From assembly GCA_022775985.1 (NCBI GenBank), contig JALFIM010000084.1, positions 1-64,000 on the forward strand: a stretch of DNA of 64,000 nt, written 5' to 3'. The notes under the pieces are model-generated. The model saw only the letters and a program-made list of their open reading frames with translations. It was not told the origin of the DNA and did not search any database. Numbering within the stretch: the first letter of the stretch is position 1; each line of letters opens with the position of its first letter. This DNA comes from Prevotella sp. Its GTDB lineage: Bacteria > Bacteroidota > Bacteroidia > Bacteroidales > Bacteroidaceae. Positions 9,001-18,048 of the stretch are shown piece after piece. A program made the translations under genes and the position numbers.

Positions 9001-10940
9001 ATCTTCATGGCACGCAGCAGCAGTCGTGGCGATGGGGCTACCGCCACCAGTCCCTTGCTGAATTTGGAGTACAGGAGCATGACATGCCGCAGCGCGTCTG
9101 AGCGTTTCTGAAACTCGTAGACAAACAGTGCGCGGTATAGAAGTAGCTGTACGAGGTGCTTCTCCTGTGGAGTGGGGATGTCGGGCGAGCCGCAGCCCGC
9201 GCCAAACGGTACGAAAGCCGCCTTGCCCGACTTCTGCTCTATGATAGTCACGTCGCCGTCTTTCTCGTACAGGAAGTCAAGTCGGCCCTGTATGCCAAGC
9301 ACCTCGCTGAAGAATGTGGGCTCCAGCACCACGCCCTTGGGGTCGTAGGAGTCTATGGCCTGTGGCAGGTCGTGGCAGATGGCTTGCTCTATGTTGAGCT
9401 TTTGCTGGCGTGCGTCGTTGTAGAACTGCTCTACCTTGCGGCGGTTGTCCATCTCTTCGCACGACACAAGTCCTATGGCGTTGGACTTGAAGAAGTGCAT
9501 CATGCCCTCAGCAAACGACCTGTCGCGCTGGTGTATGGTGTCGTCGAGGTACTGCCCCGAGAGTCCTCCGAGGTGTATGGCTATGGAGTTGGGCTGTGGC
9601 TTCAGCTTGTTTATGAGGTTGACAAAAGGCGACTCGGCGTACGTCTCGAAGCATGATGCTATGGTGGTGATGTTGATGAGGAAGTCGGGCTCGTACACTA
9701 TGAGCTCAGGCATGCACACGTCATCTTCGAAACGTAGGCGTACAAGATTGATGATGGCACCACGGCGGAGTATCTGCCGTAGGTAGCTCCAGTCGCCAGA
9801 GCCGTCGCGTGACAGGTAGGTGTTGGCTTGCCCGTAGCATACTCTCAGTCTCGTGGCGTCTTGCTCGGATGTAGCTGTGATGTAGTTGTCGTCCCACGAC
9901 TGCACTATACACCTCAGCATGTTGGTGGAGTAGTGCCCCCACGCCTTGTGCAGTGGCCCTTTCGGCAGTATGGCATCGAGCGATGGCGGTATGGCCATGC
10001 CCTTGTATAAATGTGTGATGAGCAGTGCCACCGCCCTGATGTCGTAGGGCAGGGAGTCGTGTAGAAGGCTCTCGTCGGTGGAGTAGGCTTCGTTGAGCCG
10101 CTTGCGGGCATCGTTTATCTGTCTGGCGATGTCTGGCGGTATGGCGTTCTCCTTTATCAGGAAGTCGAGTTTGGCAAATGTGCCAGAGAAGTTGATGCGC
10201 AGACGTGCCACGCTCTGGTCTATGGCACGCCTGAAAACGTTTCTGAGCAAACCGTATTTCTGCCTTGCATCGGTGTCGGCACCAGCTATCAGTTCGAGCT
10301 GCGACATCATGTCTACGGCACTGTCGGATGTCTGTCGTATGCCCGACCGCTGCATCTCGGCCACATAAGTCACCGTGCGCTCCACGTGTCCTATCCCGAG
10401 GGCGCGTGTTATGGCCTTGATTTCCGCGCTTGTCAGTATGCCTGGTGCGCATGATTGGCACGACATGCAGTCAGCTATGCCGTCGGCAGGGCATACGGTG
10501 AGCCATTTGTGGGTGTCGTCAGACAGGTTGTCGGCGATGCGTGAGCCGCTGTCGAACACCATGCACACCCTCGTGTACGGCTCCATCTGCCGTCCTGTGA
10601 TGCGGTTTATGCCGGCCGCCACGGTGCTTCTTGCCGTCATGGCCGATGACTTGGGGTTGCGGCCTATGCCACCGTCGCCTATCATGTAGCCGTCGGCAGT
10701 CCAGACATCATCGTCGCTGATGCTTATGTCGCCCTCCCAGTCCATGAACAGGTATGCGGTGATGCCGCTGCCGCCTATCAGCAGTGCGTCTATCTCGCAG
10801 CCGCACGACTCATATCCGGCAATGAGCACATTGTCGTTGCCGGCGTGTGAGCATGTGGCGAGATGTTCTTTCAGGATGTTGAACTTCATGTCTTTCGACT
10901 TGTAGTCGAACTCATGTATCCTGTGCATGTGCAGAGTCAT
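6003..10940 (-). CDS. multidomain NERD-like / PD-(D/E)XK nuclease / SF1B DNA2-Upf1-like helicase / class I SAM methyltransferase fusion (1645 aa)
   Basis: GCEIDALLIGGSGITAYLFMDWEGDI (NERD-like); GIQGRLDFLYEKDGDVTIIEQKSGK...HLVQLLLYRALF (Cas4/RecB-type PD-(D/E)XK); GPPGTGKTS, IIDEASQ, LIGDHKQLP, VERYQGSQRDYII, LNVAMTRAR (SF1B motifs); MVDIGCGPATGGIALAM...IGIDIS (SAM motif I). Confidence 0.85.
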   Translation of the reverse strand: MTLHMHRIHEFDYKSKDMKFNILKEHLATCSHAGNDNVLIAGYESCGCEIDALLIGGSGITAYLFMDWEGDISISDDDVWTADGYMIGDGGIGRNPKSSAMTARSTVAAGINRITGRQMEPYTRVCMVFDSGSRIADNLSDDTHKWLTVCPADGIADCMSCQSCAPGILTSAEIKAITRALGIGHVERTVTYVAEMQRSGIRQTSDSAVDMMSQLELIAGADTDARQKYGLLRNVFRRAIDQSVARLRINFSGTFAKLDFLIKENAIPPDIARQINDARKRLNEAYSTDESLLHDSLPYDIRAVALLITHLYKGMAIPPSLDAILPKGPLHKAWGHYSTNMLRCIVQSWDDNYITATSEQDATRLRVCYGQANTYLSRDGSGDWSYLRQILRRGAIINLVRLRFEDDVCMPELIVYEPDFLINITTIASCFETYAESPFVNLINKLKPQPNSIAIHLGGLSGQYLDDTIHQRDRSFAEGMMHFFKSNAIGLVSCEEMDNRRKVEQFYNDARQQKLNIEQAICHDLPQAIDSYDPKGVVLEPTFFSEVLGIQGRLDFLYEKDGDVTIIEQKSGKAAFVPFGAGCGSPDIPTPQEKHLVQLLLYRALFVYEFQKRSDALRHVMLLYSKFSKGLVAVAPSPRLLLRAMKMRNLLAWCEMLYATHGMRLLEKLTPVSLNRKGISGRLWNDYIEPQLSSILTPIHEASALERAYFFRFMQFLEREQLLSKIGNKSKDDSGFAAKWLDTLQDKKASGNIYDDMCIRHIGTDGTSVSALTLGFAEEQHTDTSNFRKGDIVIFYPYKRGTVPNACAQMVNRATIHDITSTDITVVLRNQQTDKKVFDTPDDTAWAIEHDMFESSMSSLYHGMHCFLTANKERRDLILHQREPYVCRDVMPRGEYGSFNSLVTHAKQARDMFLIIGPPGTGKTSFGMLYQLQEELLEEGSSILIMSYTNRAVDEICSKLKEPGTDIDFIRIGSEASCDECYHGNLLSTRVKACATAHDVRQLIEGTRVFCATTSSMNANMGLFGIKHFDLAIIDEASQILEPQLIGLLSARHGERDAIGRFVLIGDHKQLPAVVQQTERESIVTDHELIDINLTDCRHSLFERMLSYFTTADGYDSRYVYMLTKQGRMHRDIAEFPNCAFYGNRLEVVPLSHQLTPCRDSGSHHGIVQLITSRRIAFLASERPSCPTSPKTNQAEADMIAATVVQIYRLTSGSFSACDTVGVIVPYRNQIATIRNAIDQYGISVLHDITIDTVERYQGSQRDYIIYGFTVQEPYQLNFLTDNVFEEDGHVIDRKLNVAMTRARLHLMLIGNPDILTENYTFYKLMEFVRSKDGYIHVPCADYCAGRFAIPTHRADSTVADGANDSQYGRAFDDAFSHEVESYISSNGYLHTDDSLKDIYMSVINYGRSDFSAPEKVYDRRQGRNVTLSAADQVRLYCHYFMRAYLAEACHGLSLIKDWLHAKALHAGGMMTMVDIGCGPATGGIALAMTSADAGCQTAYIGIDISLEMRKIGSDLLNKTTGGAVKARFASSLTDIAVGGSHAWADEQGVVIFHIAHFFECINGSQAQEAAQHIKDIVAKVPQGHAVLIIQQPHTVCRLRSYQDFMKCVSTRMTCRRHDLTDAYSTQPHADTSVGTAIEVYGLSL

Positions 10941-10971
10941 GGCCTGTCGTCGTGCTGTCTGGGTGTGGGCG

Positions 10972-12018
10972 TTACTTTATGCCGCGCTCGTTGAGGGCCT
11001 TGCTGTACTTCGCGGCGTTCTGCAAGTGCTCCTTGTATGTGCGTGCGAAGTTGTGCGTGCCGCTGAAGTCCTCCTTGGCGCACATGTATATATAGTCGTG
11101 GTGTACGAGGTTGAGCACGGCGTCGATGCCCGCAACAGACGGTATGCGGATAGGACCTGGGGGCAGTCCGGGGTTGACATACGTGTTGTACGGACTGTCT
11201 ATGTGCAGGAGGTTGTTGTATATGCGCTTGAGGTCGAAGCGTTTCCAGGCGAACTTTATAGTGGGGTCGGCTTGCAATGGCATGCCGTTGGGGTACTCAG
11301 CGTTGCGTATGTTGAGGCGTTTGTAGTACATTCCAGCCACCATGGGCTTCTCTGAGTCGTTGGCCGTCTCCTCGTCCACGATGCTTGCGAGTGTTATTAC
11401 CTGTACGGGCGTGAGGTGCAGGGCATTGGCTTTCTCATTGCGCTCGCCCTCCCAGAAGTGCTCGCTTTCCTTCTTCATACGGTCGAGCAGCCTGTCTACG
11501 CTTGTGTTCCAGTATATGTCGTAGGTGTTGGGGATGAACATGCACACTATGGTGGCGGTGTCGTAGCCGTATTTGCGGCACGTTGGCTCATCGGTGAGGG
11601 CTCTGTACAGCGCGGTGCTGTCTATCATCAGCTTGCGCGACAGCTCGGACGCGAGCTTGTCGGCGGTGCGGACAGACGGCACGGTGAGGCTTATGGGGCT
11701 TTGCAATCCGTTCTTCATGTGCCTGAACACGGTCAGGGCACCTGCTCCAGGGGTGAGGGCGTAGCGGCCAGAGCGCACATGCTGCGCGTATGATGTATGG
11801 TTTGCGAGCATGCTGAAAGCACTCATGGAGTGGGCGTTGGCTATGGGGCGCAGCTTTACGAGCACGGAGTCTATGGTGTCATCGTCGTCGATGTACACAT
11901 ATTCGGTGCTGTCGCCCTTCAGCATTGATGTGAAGAAGTAGTAGTACGAAATTCCGACAGCCACAACTATGCACGCTGCGGCTGCCAGAAGAAGTCTCTT
12001 TCCCAGATTCTTGTTCAT
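10972..12018 (-). CDS. mltG: endolytic transglycosylase MltG
   Basis: ITLASIVDEETANDSEKPMVAGMYYKRLNIRNAEYPNGMPLQADPTIKFA...SPYNTYVNPGLPPGPIRIPS. Confidence 0.93.
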   Translation of the reverse strand: MNKNLGKRLLLAAAACIVVAVGISYYYFFTSMLKGDSTEYVYIDDDDTIDSVLVKLRPIANAHSMSAFSMLANHTSYAQHVRSGRYALTPGAGALTVFRHMKNGLQSPISLTVPSVRTADKLASELSRKLMIDSTALYRALTDEPTCRKYGYDTATIVCMFIPNTYDIYWNTSVDRLLDRMKKESEHFWEGERNEKANALHLTPVQVITLASIVDEETANDSEKPMVAGMYYKRLNIRNAEYPNGMPLQADPTIKFAWKRFDLKRIYNNLLHIDSPYNTYVNPGLPPGPIRIPSVAGIDAVLNLVHHDYIYMCAKEDFSGTHNFARTYKEHLQNAAKYSKALNERGIK

Positions 12019-12127
12019 TGCAGTATATGGTTAAATGAAAACGTCTGCAAAAGTAATTCTATTTTTCCATAATCAGCCAGAACAACAATTAATAATGTAT
12101 AAAAAGCATTATGCTCTTTGCCCGTGC

Positions 12128-13192
12128 CTATGCCGATAGCACTTCGGCACTGTCGCTCACGGCAGACTGTGCTGTGCGGCGTGTGGCTATGCCCTCTATC
12201 TCGATGAGCCATGACGGGCGGCACACCTTGGCCTTGACTATGATGTGCGGCACGGAGGGCCAAAGCTGGCTGAGCATGGTGTCTACGGCTGCGTAGTCGG
12301 CGGTGTCGCGGAGGTACACAATGAAGTATCTCATATCGTTCATGCATGCCCCTCCGTCTGCGAGCAGTACGCTTATGTTCTTCAGCAGACGTGTGGTCTG
12401 CCTGAGCACGTCGCCGATGTGCAGCACGTTGCCCTTATCGTCTATGCTGGCCGTGCCTGACACGAAGAACGTGTCTGCATCGCCATGCGTGAGACGTGTG
12501 CCGCGCTCGAAGGCCACACCGTATTCGGCAGTGGGGTTCATGAATCCATGGGCCTGCAGGAACTTCACGTCATGCTCGTCGGCACGGGGGTAGGACAGAA
12601 AGTCTATGGCCACGGCGGCATCGGTGGCATAGCTGCACCCCTCTATTCCGGTGCTTGCTATGAAGTGCGTGTCGGCCGTGAGCCCGTGCTCGGCAAACAC
12701 GTCATTGCGTGCCTTCACTACTCCCGCGTAGTTGACATCTATGTCGCGGACGTATATCCATGTGCGTAGCAGATGGGTACGCATGTCGAGTCCGTGCGCC
12801 TCCATGCTGTGTACATAACGCTCGAACATCAGTTTCGTTTGGGCGTAGGAGTCAAGTCCGCGTGCCTCATCGGCCGACAGGCGCATGGGGCTGAACACGA
12901 AGTCGGCAAGTGATGAGCTTGTCTTTACGAGTACGGTGATTTTGGAGCCGTCGGCTGGCGGCTGCTCTATGATGGTAAGTGGTTTGGCCGACAGCACTTT
13001 CTTGTACAGGTCGGACGACTTGAATACAGGCTCCTGGTTCTGGATGTCGCTGAGAAACACTTTGGCGTATTGCAGATGACGCCCTTCCGACAGTTCCGTA
13101 GCGAGGTATTCGGTGAGACATACATACACCTCTTCGACCCTACGGCTGAAGTCACCGTTGCTCATGGGACGAAAAAACTCATACTTTTCCAT
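12128..13192 (-). CDS. RidA/YjgF-superfamily protein, chorismatase (FkbO/Hyg5)-like
   Basis: RTWIYVRDIDVNYAGVVKARNDVFAEHGL...IASTGIEG and C-terminal YjgF-like segment; family call from memory. Confidence 0.5.
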   Translation of the reverse strand: MEKYEFFRPMSNGDFSRRVEEVYVCLTEYLATELSEGRHLQYAKVFLSDIQNQEPVFKSSDLYKKVLSAKPLTIIEQPPADGSKITVLVKTSSSLADFVFSPMRLSADEARGLDSYAQTKLMFERYVHSMEAHGLDMRTHLLRTWIYVRDIDVNYAGVVKARNDVFAEHGLTADTHFIASTGIEGCSYATDAAVAIDFLSYPRADEHDVKFLQAHGFMNPTAEYGVAFERGTRLTHGDADTFFVSGTASIDDKGNVLHIGDVLRQTTRLLKNISVLLADGGACMNDMRYFIVYLRDTADYAAVDTMLSQLWPSVPHIIVKAKVCRPSWLIEIEGIATRRTAQSAVSDSAEVLSA

Positions 13193-13281
13193 AATATATA
13201 TTGCAGTTATTATTTTTAGTCATGCTTTCCATATCATTGCGTGGCCGCCTGTCGGCACTCAGCGTGGGCCGAGAATGGGCG

Positions 13282-13376
13282 GCCGAGCCGCAGCTTATCT
13301 TATACAAAGATAATGCAAGTGCGAGTGCGATGGAGCTTGCTTCGATTGCCGAGCCGCAGCTTATCTTCTACAAAGT
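13282..13376. repeat. direct repeat GCCGAGCCGCAGCTTATCTTnTACAAAG, 2 copies 66 bp apart
   Basis: copies begin at 13282 and 13348. Confidence 0.85.
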
Positions 13377-13582
13377 TACTGATAAAAGCCTGTATGGCAA
13401 TTGCCGATGGCTCAATTTACCTACTAATTGCTATCACGCAGGGCGGCATGTAATGTAAAATTACCTAAAAAGCGTGACTGTGTATTTCGCCGTTTCGCGC
13501 AAATATTGTAATTTTGCATGTGTGCCCCTGTGTACAGTCTGTGGACATGACGGGGCAGATATATAGAAACAAACTTCAGGAT

Positions 13583-14221
13583 ATGTACAAGTACGATACT
13601 TATATTTTCGACCTTGACGGCACATTGCTGAGCACACTTGATGACCTTGCTGCGAGTTGCAACTACGCCCTCGCGTCGTGTGGCATGCCCGTGCGCACCA
13701 CCGATGAGGTGCGGCGGTTCGTAGGCAATGGCGTGAAGAAACTCATGGAGCGTGCCGTGCCCGACGGACTGGATAACCCTTCGTTTGACGAAGCCTATGC
13801 CACATTCCGCCAACACTACATGCAGCACAACCTCGATACCACCTGTCCTTACCCAGGGGTAATGGACTTGCTGCGCCGTCTGAGGGCGGAAGGCAAGAAC
13901 GTGGCAGTGGTAAGCAATAAGTTCTATGCCGCCACTCGTGAGCTGTGCCGGCACTTCTTTGGCGACCTCGTGCCTGTGGCAATAGGTGAGCGCGAGGATA
14001 TAAGGAAGAAACCTGCCCCAGACACCGTGATGGAGGCCCTCCGCCAGCTCGGCGTGAGCCGTGATGGAGCCGTGTATGTAGGCGACAGTGATGTGGATAT
14101 ATTGACGGCACGCAACAGCGGCATGCCCTGCGTCAGCGTGCTGTGGGGCTTCCGTGACAGGAATTTCCTTATTGAGCACGGTGCCATGACGCTCATCAGC
14201 TCGCCGTCGGAGATGCCGTAG
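13583..14221 (+). CDS. gph: HAD-superfamily phosphoglycolate phosphatase-like hydrolase
   Basis: YIFDLDGTLLSTLDDL motif I, VSNKF motif II, KKPAPD / YVGDSDVDI motifs; start chosen at MYKYDTYIFDLDGT. Confidence 0.83.
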   Translation: MYKYDTYIFDLDGTLLSTLDDLAASCNYALASCGMPVRTTDEVRRFVGNGVKKLMERAVPDGLDNPSFDEAYATFRQHYMQHNLDTTCPYPGVMDLLRRLRAEGKNVAVVSNKFYAATRELCRHFFGDLVPVAIGEREDIRKKPAPDTVMEALRQLGVSRDGAVYVGDSDVDILTARNSGMPCVSVLWGFRDRNFLIEHGAMTLISSPSEMP

Positions 14222-14297
14222 CAGTGTGTGTACATGCTGCGGTGAGGCCGCGAACCAATGTATTACGACAAACTTACGAACCTAAAAATATCAAACA

Positions 14298-15185
14298 ATG
14301 GAAGATGTTTATTTCGACACAGTAGAGAGTTTCAACGACAACTATGGCGTGACGACTCTGCATCCGCTGGTCTCTGTCGTGCGTTTCGACGGCAATGCCC
14401 CGCAGAGGAGCGCCATCTACCATTATGGACTGTACGCCTTGTTCCTGAAGGAGAACAAGGGTTGCCAGTTGTCGTATGGCAGGACGAAATATGATTTTGA
14501 CGAGATGACCATCACGTCGTTCGCTCCTGGGCAGACGGTGAAGGCCGAACCCGTGCCGGGCGGTGAGCGTCCGCGCTGGACGGCCATAGTGTTTCATCCC
14601 GACTTACTGGCCCGCACGTCACTCGGAAGAAACATGTCTAAGTACGATTTCTTCTCATACGACAGCAATGAGGCCCTGCATCTGTCGGCAGCCGAGGTGG
14701 AAGTGGTGCGCTCAGTGCTCGCTATCATAAAGCAGGAGATACAGCATGCCATAGACAAACACTCGCGCCGCATCATCGTCAACAACATAGAGGTGCTGCT
14801 CAACTACTGTCTGCGCTTCTATGAGCGGCAGTTCGTCACGCGCGAGGAGATAAACCACAGCACCGTAAGCAAGTTTGAGCATCTGCTCAACGACTATATT
14901 GACACGAAGGCAGAGCGCAGCGGCGTGCCCACGGTGGCGTATTTCGCTGACAAGTGCTGCCTGTCTGCGGGATATTTCGGCGAACTGGTGAAGGTAGAGA
15001 CGGGCAAGACCGCCCATGACTTCATCGCCGACTACGTGATGATGCATGCCAAGGAACTGCTCAACGACCTCACGCTGACGGTGACACAGGTCAGCCAGAA
15101 GCTCGGTTTCGAGTACCCACAGCACTTCGTGCGGTTCTTCAAGCGTCGTACAGGAAAGACTCCTACGCAGTATCGCGCTGCATAA
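14298..15185 (+). CDS. AraC-family transcriptional regulator
   Basis: C-terminal double HTH ...VTQVSQKLGFEYPQHFVRFFKRRTGKTPTQYRAA. Confidence 0.92.
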   Translation: MEDVYFDTVESFNDNYGVTTLHPLVSVVRFDGNAPQRSAIYHYGLYALFLKENKGCQLSYGRTKYDFDEMTITSFAPGQTVKAEPVPGGERPRWTAIVFHPDLLARTSLGRNMSKYDFFSYDSNEALHLSAAEVEVVRSVLAIIKQEIQHAIDKHSRRIIVNNIEVLLNYCLRFYERQFVTREEINHSTVSKFEHLLNDYIDTKAERSGVPTVAYFADKCCLSAGYFGELVKVETGKTAHDFIADYVMMHAKELLNDLTLTVTQVSQKLGFEYPQHFVRFFKRRTGKTPTQYRAA

Positions 15186-15300
15186 GGTGCCGTATAGATA
15201 TAGCATAGACCGTACATAAGCAACCGTAGTTGTAGTTTGTAATTATTTGCTCAGTTTGACTTGCGGGTTTAATAGCTCTGCGTGTTTGGCCTGTGCTTTT

Positions 15301-15366
15301 TACTGTATGGCCCATTTCGGGTTGCGGTATGGCTCGTTACATTTTACAAAACTGCCCATATCGCAG
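15301..15366. repeat. degenerate 3 x 22-bp array of the GGCCCATTT family
   Basis: GGCCC / GGCTC / TGCCC cores at 15309, 15331, 15353 (22-bp lag). Confidence 0.6.
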
Positions 15367-15464
15367 CTCAAAAAAGGATTGCGTTTTATTTGTAAGTAGG
15401 CTTCCCTTATAGCCACTTGGATTGACATACATAAAATCAAAAGCTGCATTTTATACCATATGCA

Positions 15465-15755
15465 TTAGTGCGATAAGATGATGGTTAGTAATATTGCGTT
15501 TAGGAAAAGTGATGTTAATGTGATGATAGGCCAAATGATGCAAAAAATTTTTACGTTTATGTCCTTGTAACTAAAGCCCAGCTGTTGACCTTGGTATAGA
15601 AGCCATTGCACACAAAGGTTAAAAATATTCTTGTCAAACGGACGGACATAATACTTGTTCCAACAAACATCAAAAACTCTTTTTGAACTTAATGCAAATG
15701 GAAGGATAAAGAACAATTTTATCCCTTTCATAAAAAGTGTAATGTATGGACTCAT
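15465..15755 (-). CDS. hypothetical small protein with C-terminal hydrophobic segment
   Basis: 96-aa ORF in AT-rich intergenic DNA; VKIFCIIWPIITLTSLFLNAILLTIIL predicted TM. Confidence 0.3.
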   Translation of the reverse strand: MSPYITLFMKGIKLFFILPFALSSKRVFDVCWNKYYVRPFDKNIFNLCVQWLLYQGQQLGFSYKDINVKIFCIIWPIITLTSLFLNAILLTIILSH

Positions 15756-15942
15756 TGTTTATTCCTTTTTAGATAAAATCAAATCGAAACTGTATTTCTG
15801 TTATTTCGTGATTATCATGTGTCTGTTTTATAATTTTTTCAGTAGCTGTTCCCGTAGCTCACATGGTTGTTCTTGTCATAACAGAAGGTTGTGAGTTGGT
15901 TCATGTGTAGTGATGCACCGTCTCCATTCGCCTTATGCCCCG

Positions 15943-18048
15943 TCAGAACGGTTTGCGGAAACTGCATCCCTCGCGCCAGCGGCTGCATCCGTAGGCGGTG
16001 CGGCCCTTTATGATGGTGCCCTTGCCGCACACGGGGCATGTCTGCCCTGCTATGTCGTCGGTTGTGGCCGCTGATGTCTGTGCTTTTGCAGTGCTTGCGG
16101 TGGTGGCTTTCGGGGCGGCAGGAGCTTTGGCTGAGCTTGTGACAGTGGCTTTCGGCTCGGCGGCGGCTTTTGTGGCAGCGACTTTCTTCTGCGTTGGCTT
16201 CCTCTTGGGCTTCTTCTTGAAATCCTCCTCGGTGGTTATGGCCACATGGCGGTTGCTGTTGTCGCTCAGCACATCGTTCACTATGTCGGTAATCTGCTGC
16301 TTCAGTTCGTTGATAAACTGTGCAGGGTCGTACTTCTTGTGCTCAATGTCACGCAGTTTCTTCTCCCATATACCCGTCAGCTCGCAGCTCTTCAGCAGCT
16401 CCTCGTGTATAGTGTCAATGAGCTCAATGCCCGTGGGTGTAGCCACGAGGTTCTTGCGCTCGCGGCGTATGTAGTGCCGCTTGAACAGCGTCTCTATGAT
16501 GCCGGCGCGTGACGATGGGCGCCCTATGCCGTTCTCCTTGAGCGCGGCACGCAGCGTCTCGTCCTCTACAAACTTGCCGGCGGTCTCCATGGCACGCAGC
16601 AGCGTGGCCTCGGTGTAGTACTTCGGGGGCGTGGTCTGCTTCTCGGTGAGGGTAGGCGTGTGTGGCCCAGTCTCGCCTTTGACGAATGACGGCAGCGTGC
16701 GCTCCTCGTCGCCCTTGCGTGTGTCCTCGTCGTCATCGCCACGTGTGGTCTGCTCCTTGCCGTCGCGCATGTACACGGTACGCCAGCCCGGGCTTAGTAT
16801 CTCCTTACCGCTGACCTTGAACTCCACGTCCTCTACGCAGCCAACCACCGTGGTGGTGGAGAACTTGCAGTCGGGATAGAATGCCGCTATGAACCTCAGC
16901 GTTATGAGGTTGTACACGTTGCGCTCCATGTCGGTGACTCCACGGGCAGGCACTCCAGTGGGTATGATGGCGTGGTGGTCGGTGACCTTGGATGTGTCAA
17001 ACACTTTCTTGCTCTTCTTCAGGGCCTTGCCTTTCAGCGGGTTGAGCACGTCATCGTACCCCACGAGCCCTGCAAGTATGGACGGACACTTAGGATATAT
17101 GTCGTCGCTGAGGTATGTGGTGTCTACACGTGGGTATGTGGAGAGCTTCTTCTCATACAGCGACTGCACGATGTTGAGCGTGGTCTCCGCGCTGTACGAG
17201 AACTTCTTGTTGCACTCCACCTGCAATGAGGTGAGGTCGAACAGCGGCTTTGGCGCCTCCGTGCCGTTCTTCTTCTCCACCGATTTCACGGTGAACGGCT
17301 TGTCGGCTATGGTGGAGAAGGCGGCCTCGCCCTCCTCCTTGCTCATGAACTTGCCTCGCGTGGCCGTGAAGAGCGTGTCGCGGTATATGGTGGAGAGCAC
17401 CCAGTAGGGCTCTGGCTTGAAATGGTCTATCTCCTTCTGGCGGTTTACGATGAGGGCGAGGGTGGGTGTCTGCACGCGTCCTATGGACAGCACCTGTCGG
17501 TTCTGTCCGTACTTCAGGGTGTAGAGTCGTGTGGCGTTCATGCCCAATATCCAGTCGCCTATGGCGCGGCTCAGACCGGCCAGATATAGCGGCTGGTAGT
17601 TGTCCTGGTCTTTGAGGGTGGAGAATCCCTCGCGTATGGCCTCGTCCGTCATCGACGATATCCACAGACGCTTCACCGGGCACGATGCTTTGGCCATCTG
17701 CATGACCCACCGCTGTATGAGTTCTCCCTCCTGACCGGCATCGCCGCAGTTGATTATGCCGTCGGCATGCTGCATGAGCCGCTCTATCACGGAGAACTGT
17801 TTTTTTATGCCATTGTCGTCTATGAGCTTTATGCCGAAGCGTGGCGGCAGCATAGGCAGGGCACCGAGACTCCACCGTTTCCATCGGTCGGTGTAGTCGT
17901 TGGGCTCCTTCAGCGTACACAGGTGTCCGAAAGTCCATGTCACCTGGTAGCCATTGCCTTCCATGAATCCGTCATGAGGGGTGGTGGCGCCTATTATACG
18001 CGCTATGTCCTTGGCTACACTCGGTTTCTCTGCTATGCAAACAATCAT
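15943..18048 (-). CDS. topB: DNA topoisomerase III
   Basis: MIVCIAEKPSVAKDIARIIGA; NCGDAGQEGELIQRW Toprim; SIGRVQTPTLALIV; Lys/Ala-rich linker plus C-terminal zinc-finger CPVCGKGTIIKGRTAYGCSRWREGC. Confidence 0.95.
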   Translation of the reverse strand: MIVCIAEKPSVAKDIARIIGATTPHDGFMEGNGYQVTWTFGHLCTLKEPNDYTDRWKRWSLGALPMLPPRFGIKLIDDNGIKKQFSVIERLMQHADGIINCGDAGQEGELIQRWVMQMAKASCPVKRLWISSMTDEAIREGFSTLKDQDNYQPLYLAGLSRAIGDWILGMNATRLYTLKYGQNRQVLSIGRVQTPTLALIVNRQKEIDHFKPEPYWVLSTIYRDTLFTATRGKFMSKEEGEAAFSTIADKPFTVKSVEKKNGTEAPKPLFDLTSLQVECNKKFSYSAETTLNIVQSLYEKKLSTYPRVDTTYLSDDIYPKCPSILAGLVGYDDVLNPLKGKALKKSKKVFDTSKVTDHHAIIPTGVPARGVTDMERNVYNLITLRFIAAFYPDCKFSTTTVVGCVEDVEFKVSGKEILSPGWRTVYMRDGKEQTTRGDDDEDTRKGDEERTLPSFVKGETGPHTPTLTEKQTTPPKYYTEATLLRAMETAGKFVEDETLRAALKENGIGRPSSRAGIIETLFKRHYIRRERKNLVATPTGIELIDTIHEELLKSCELTGIWEKKLRDIEHKKYDPAQFINELKQQITDIVNDVLSDNSNRHVAITTEEDFKKKPKRKPTQKKVAATKAAAEPKATVTSSAKAPAAPKATTASTAKAQTSAATTDDIAGQTCPVCGKGTIIKGRTAYGCSRWREGCSFRKPF

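Noticed and set aside
16100-16230. Ala/Lys-rich repeats in topB as a separate feature
   Set aside because: Looks like a normal low-complexity linker before the C-terminal zinc finger of topoisomerase III.
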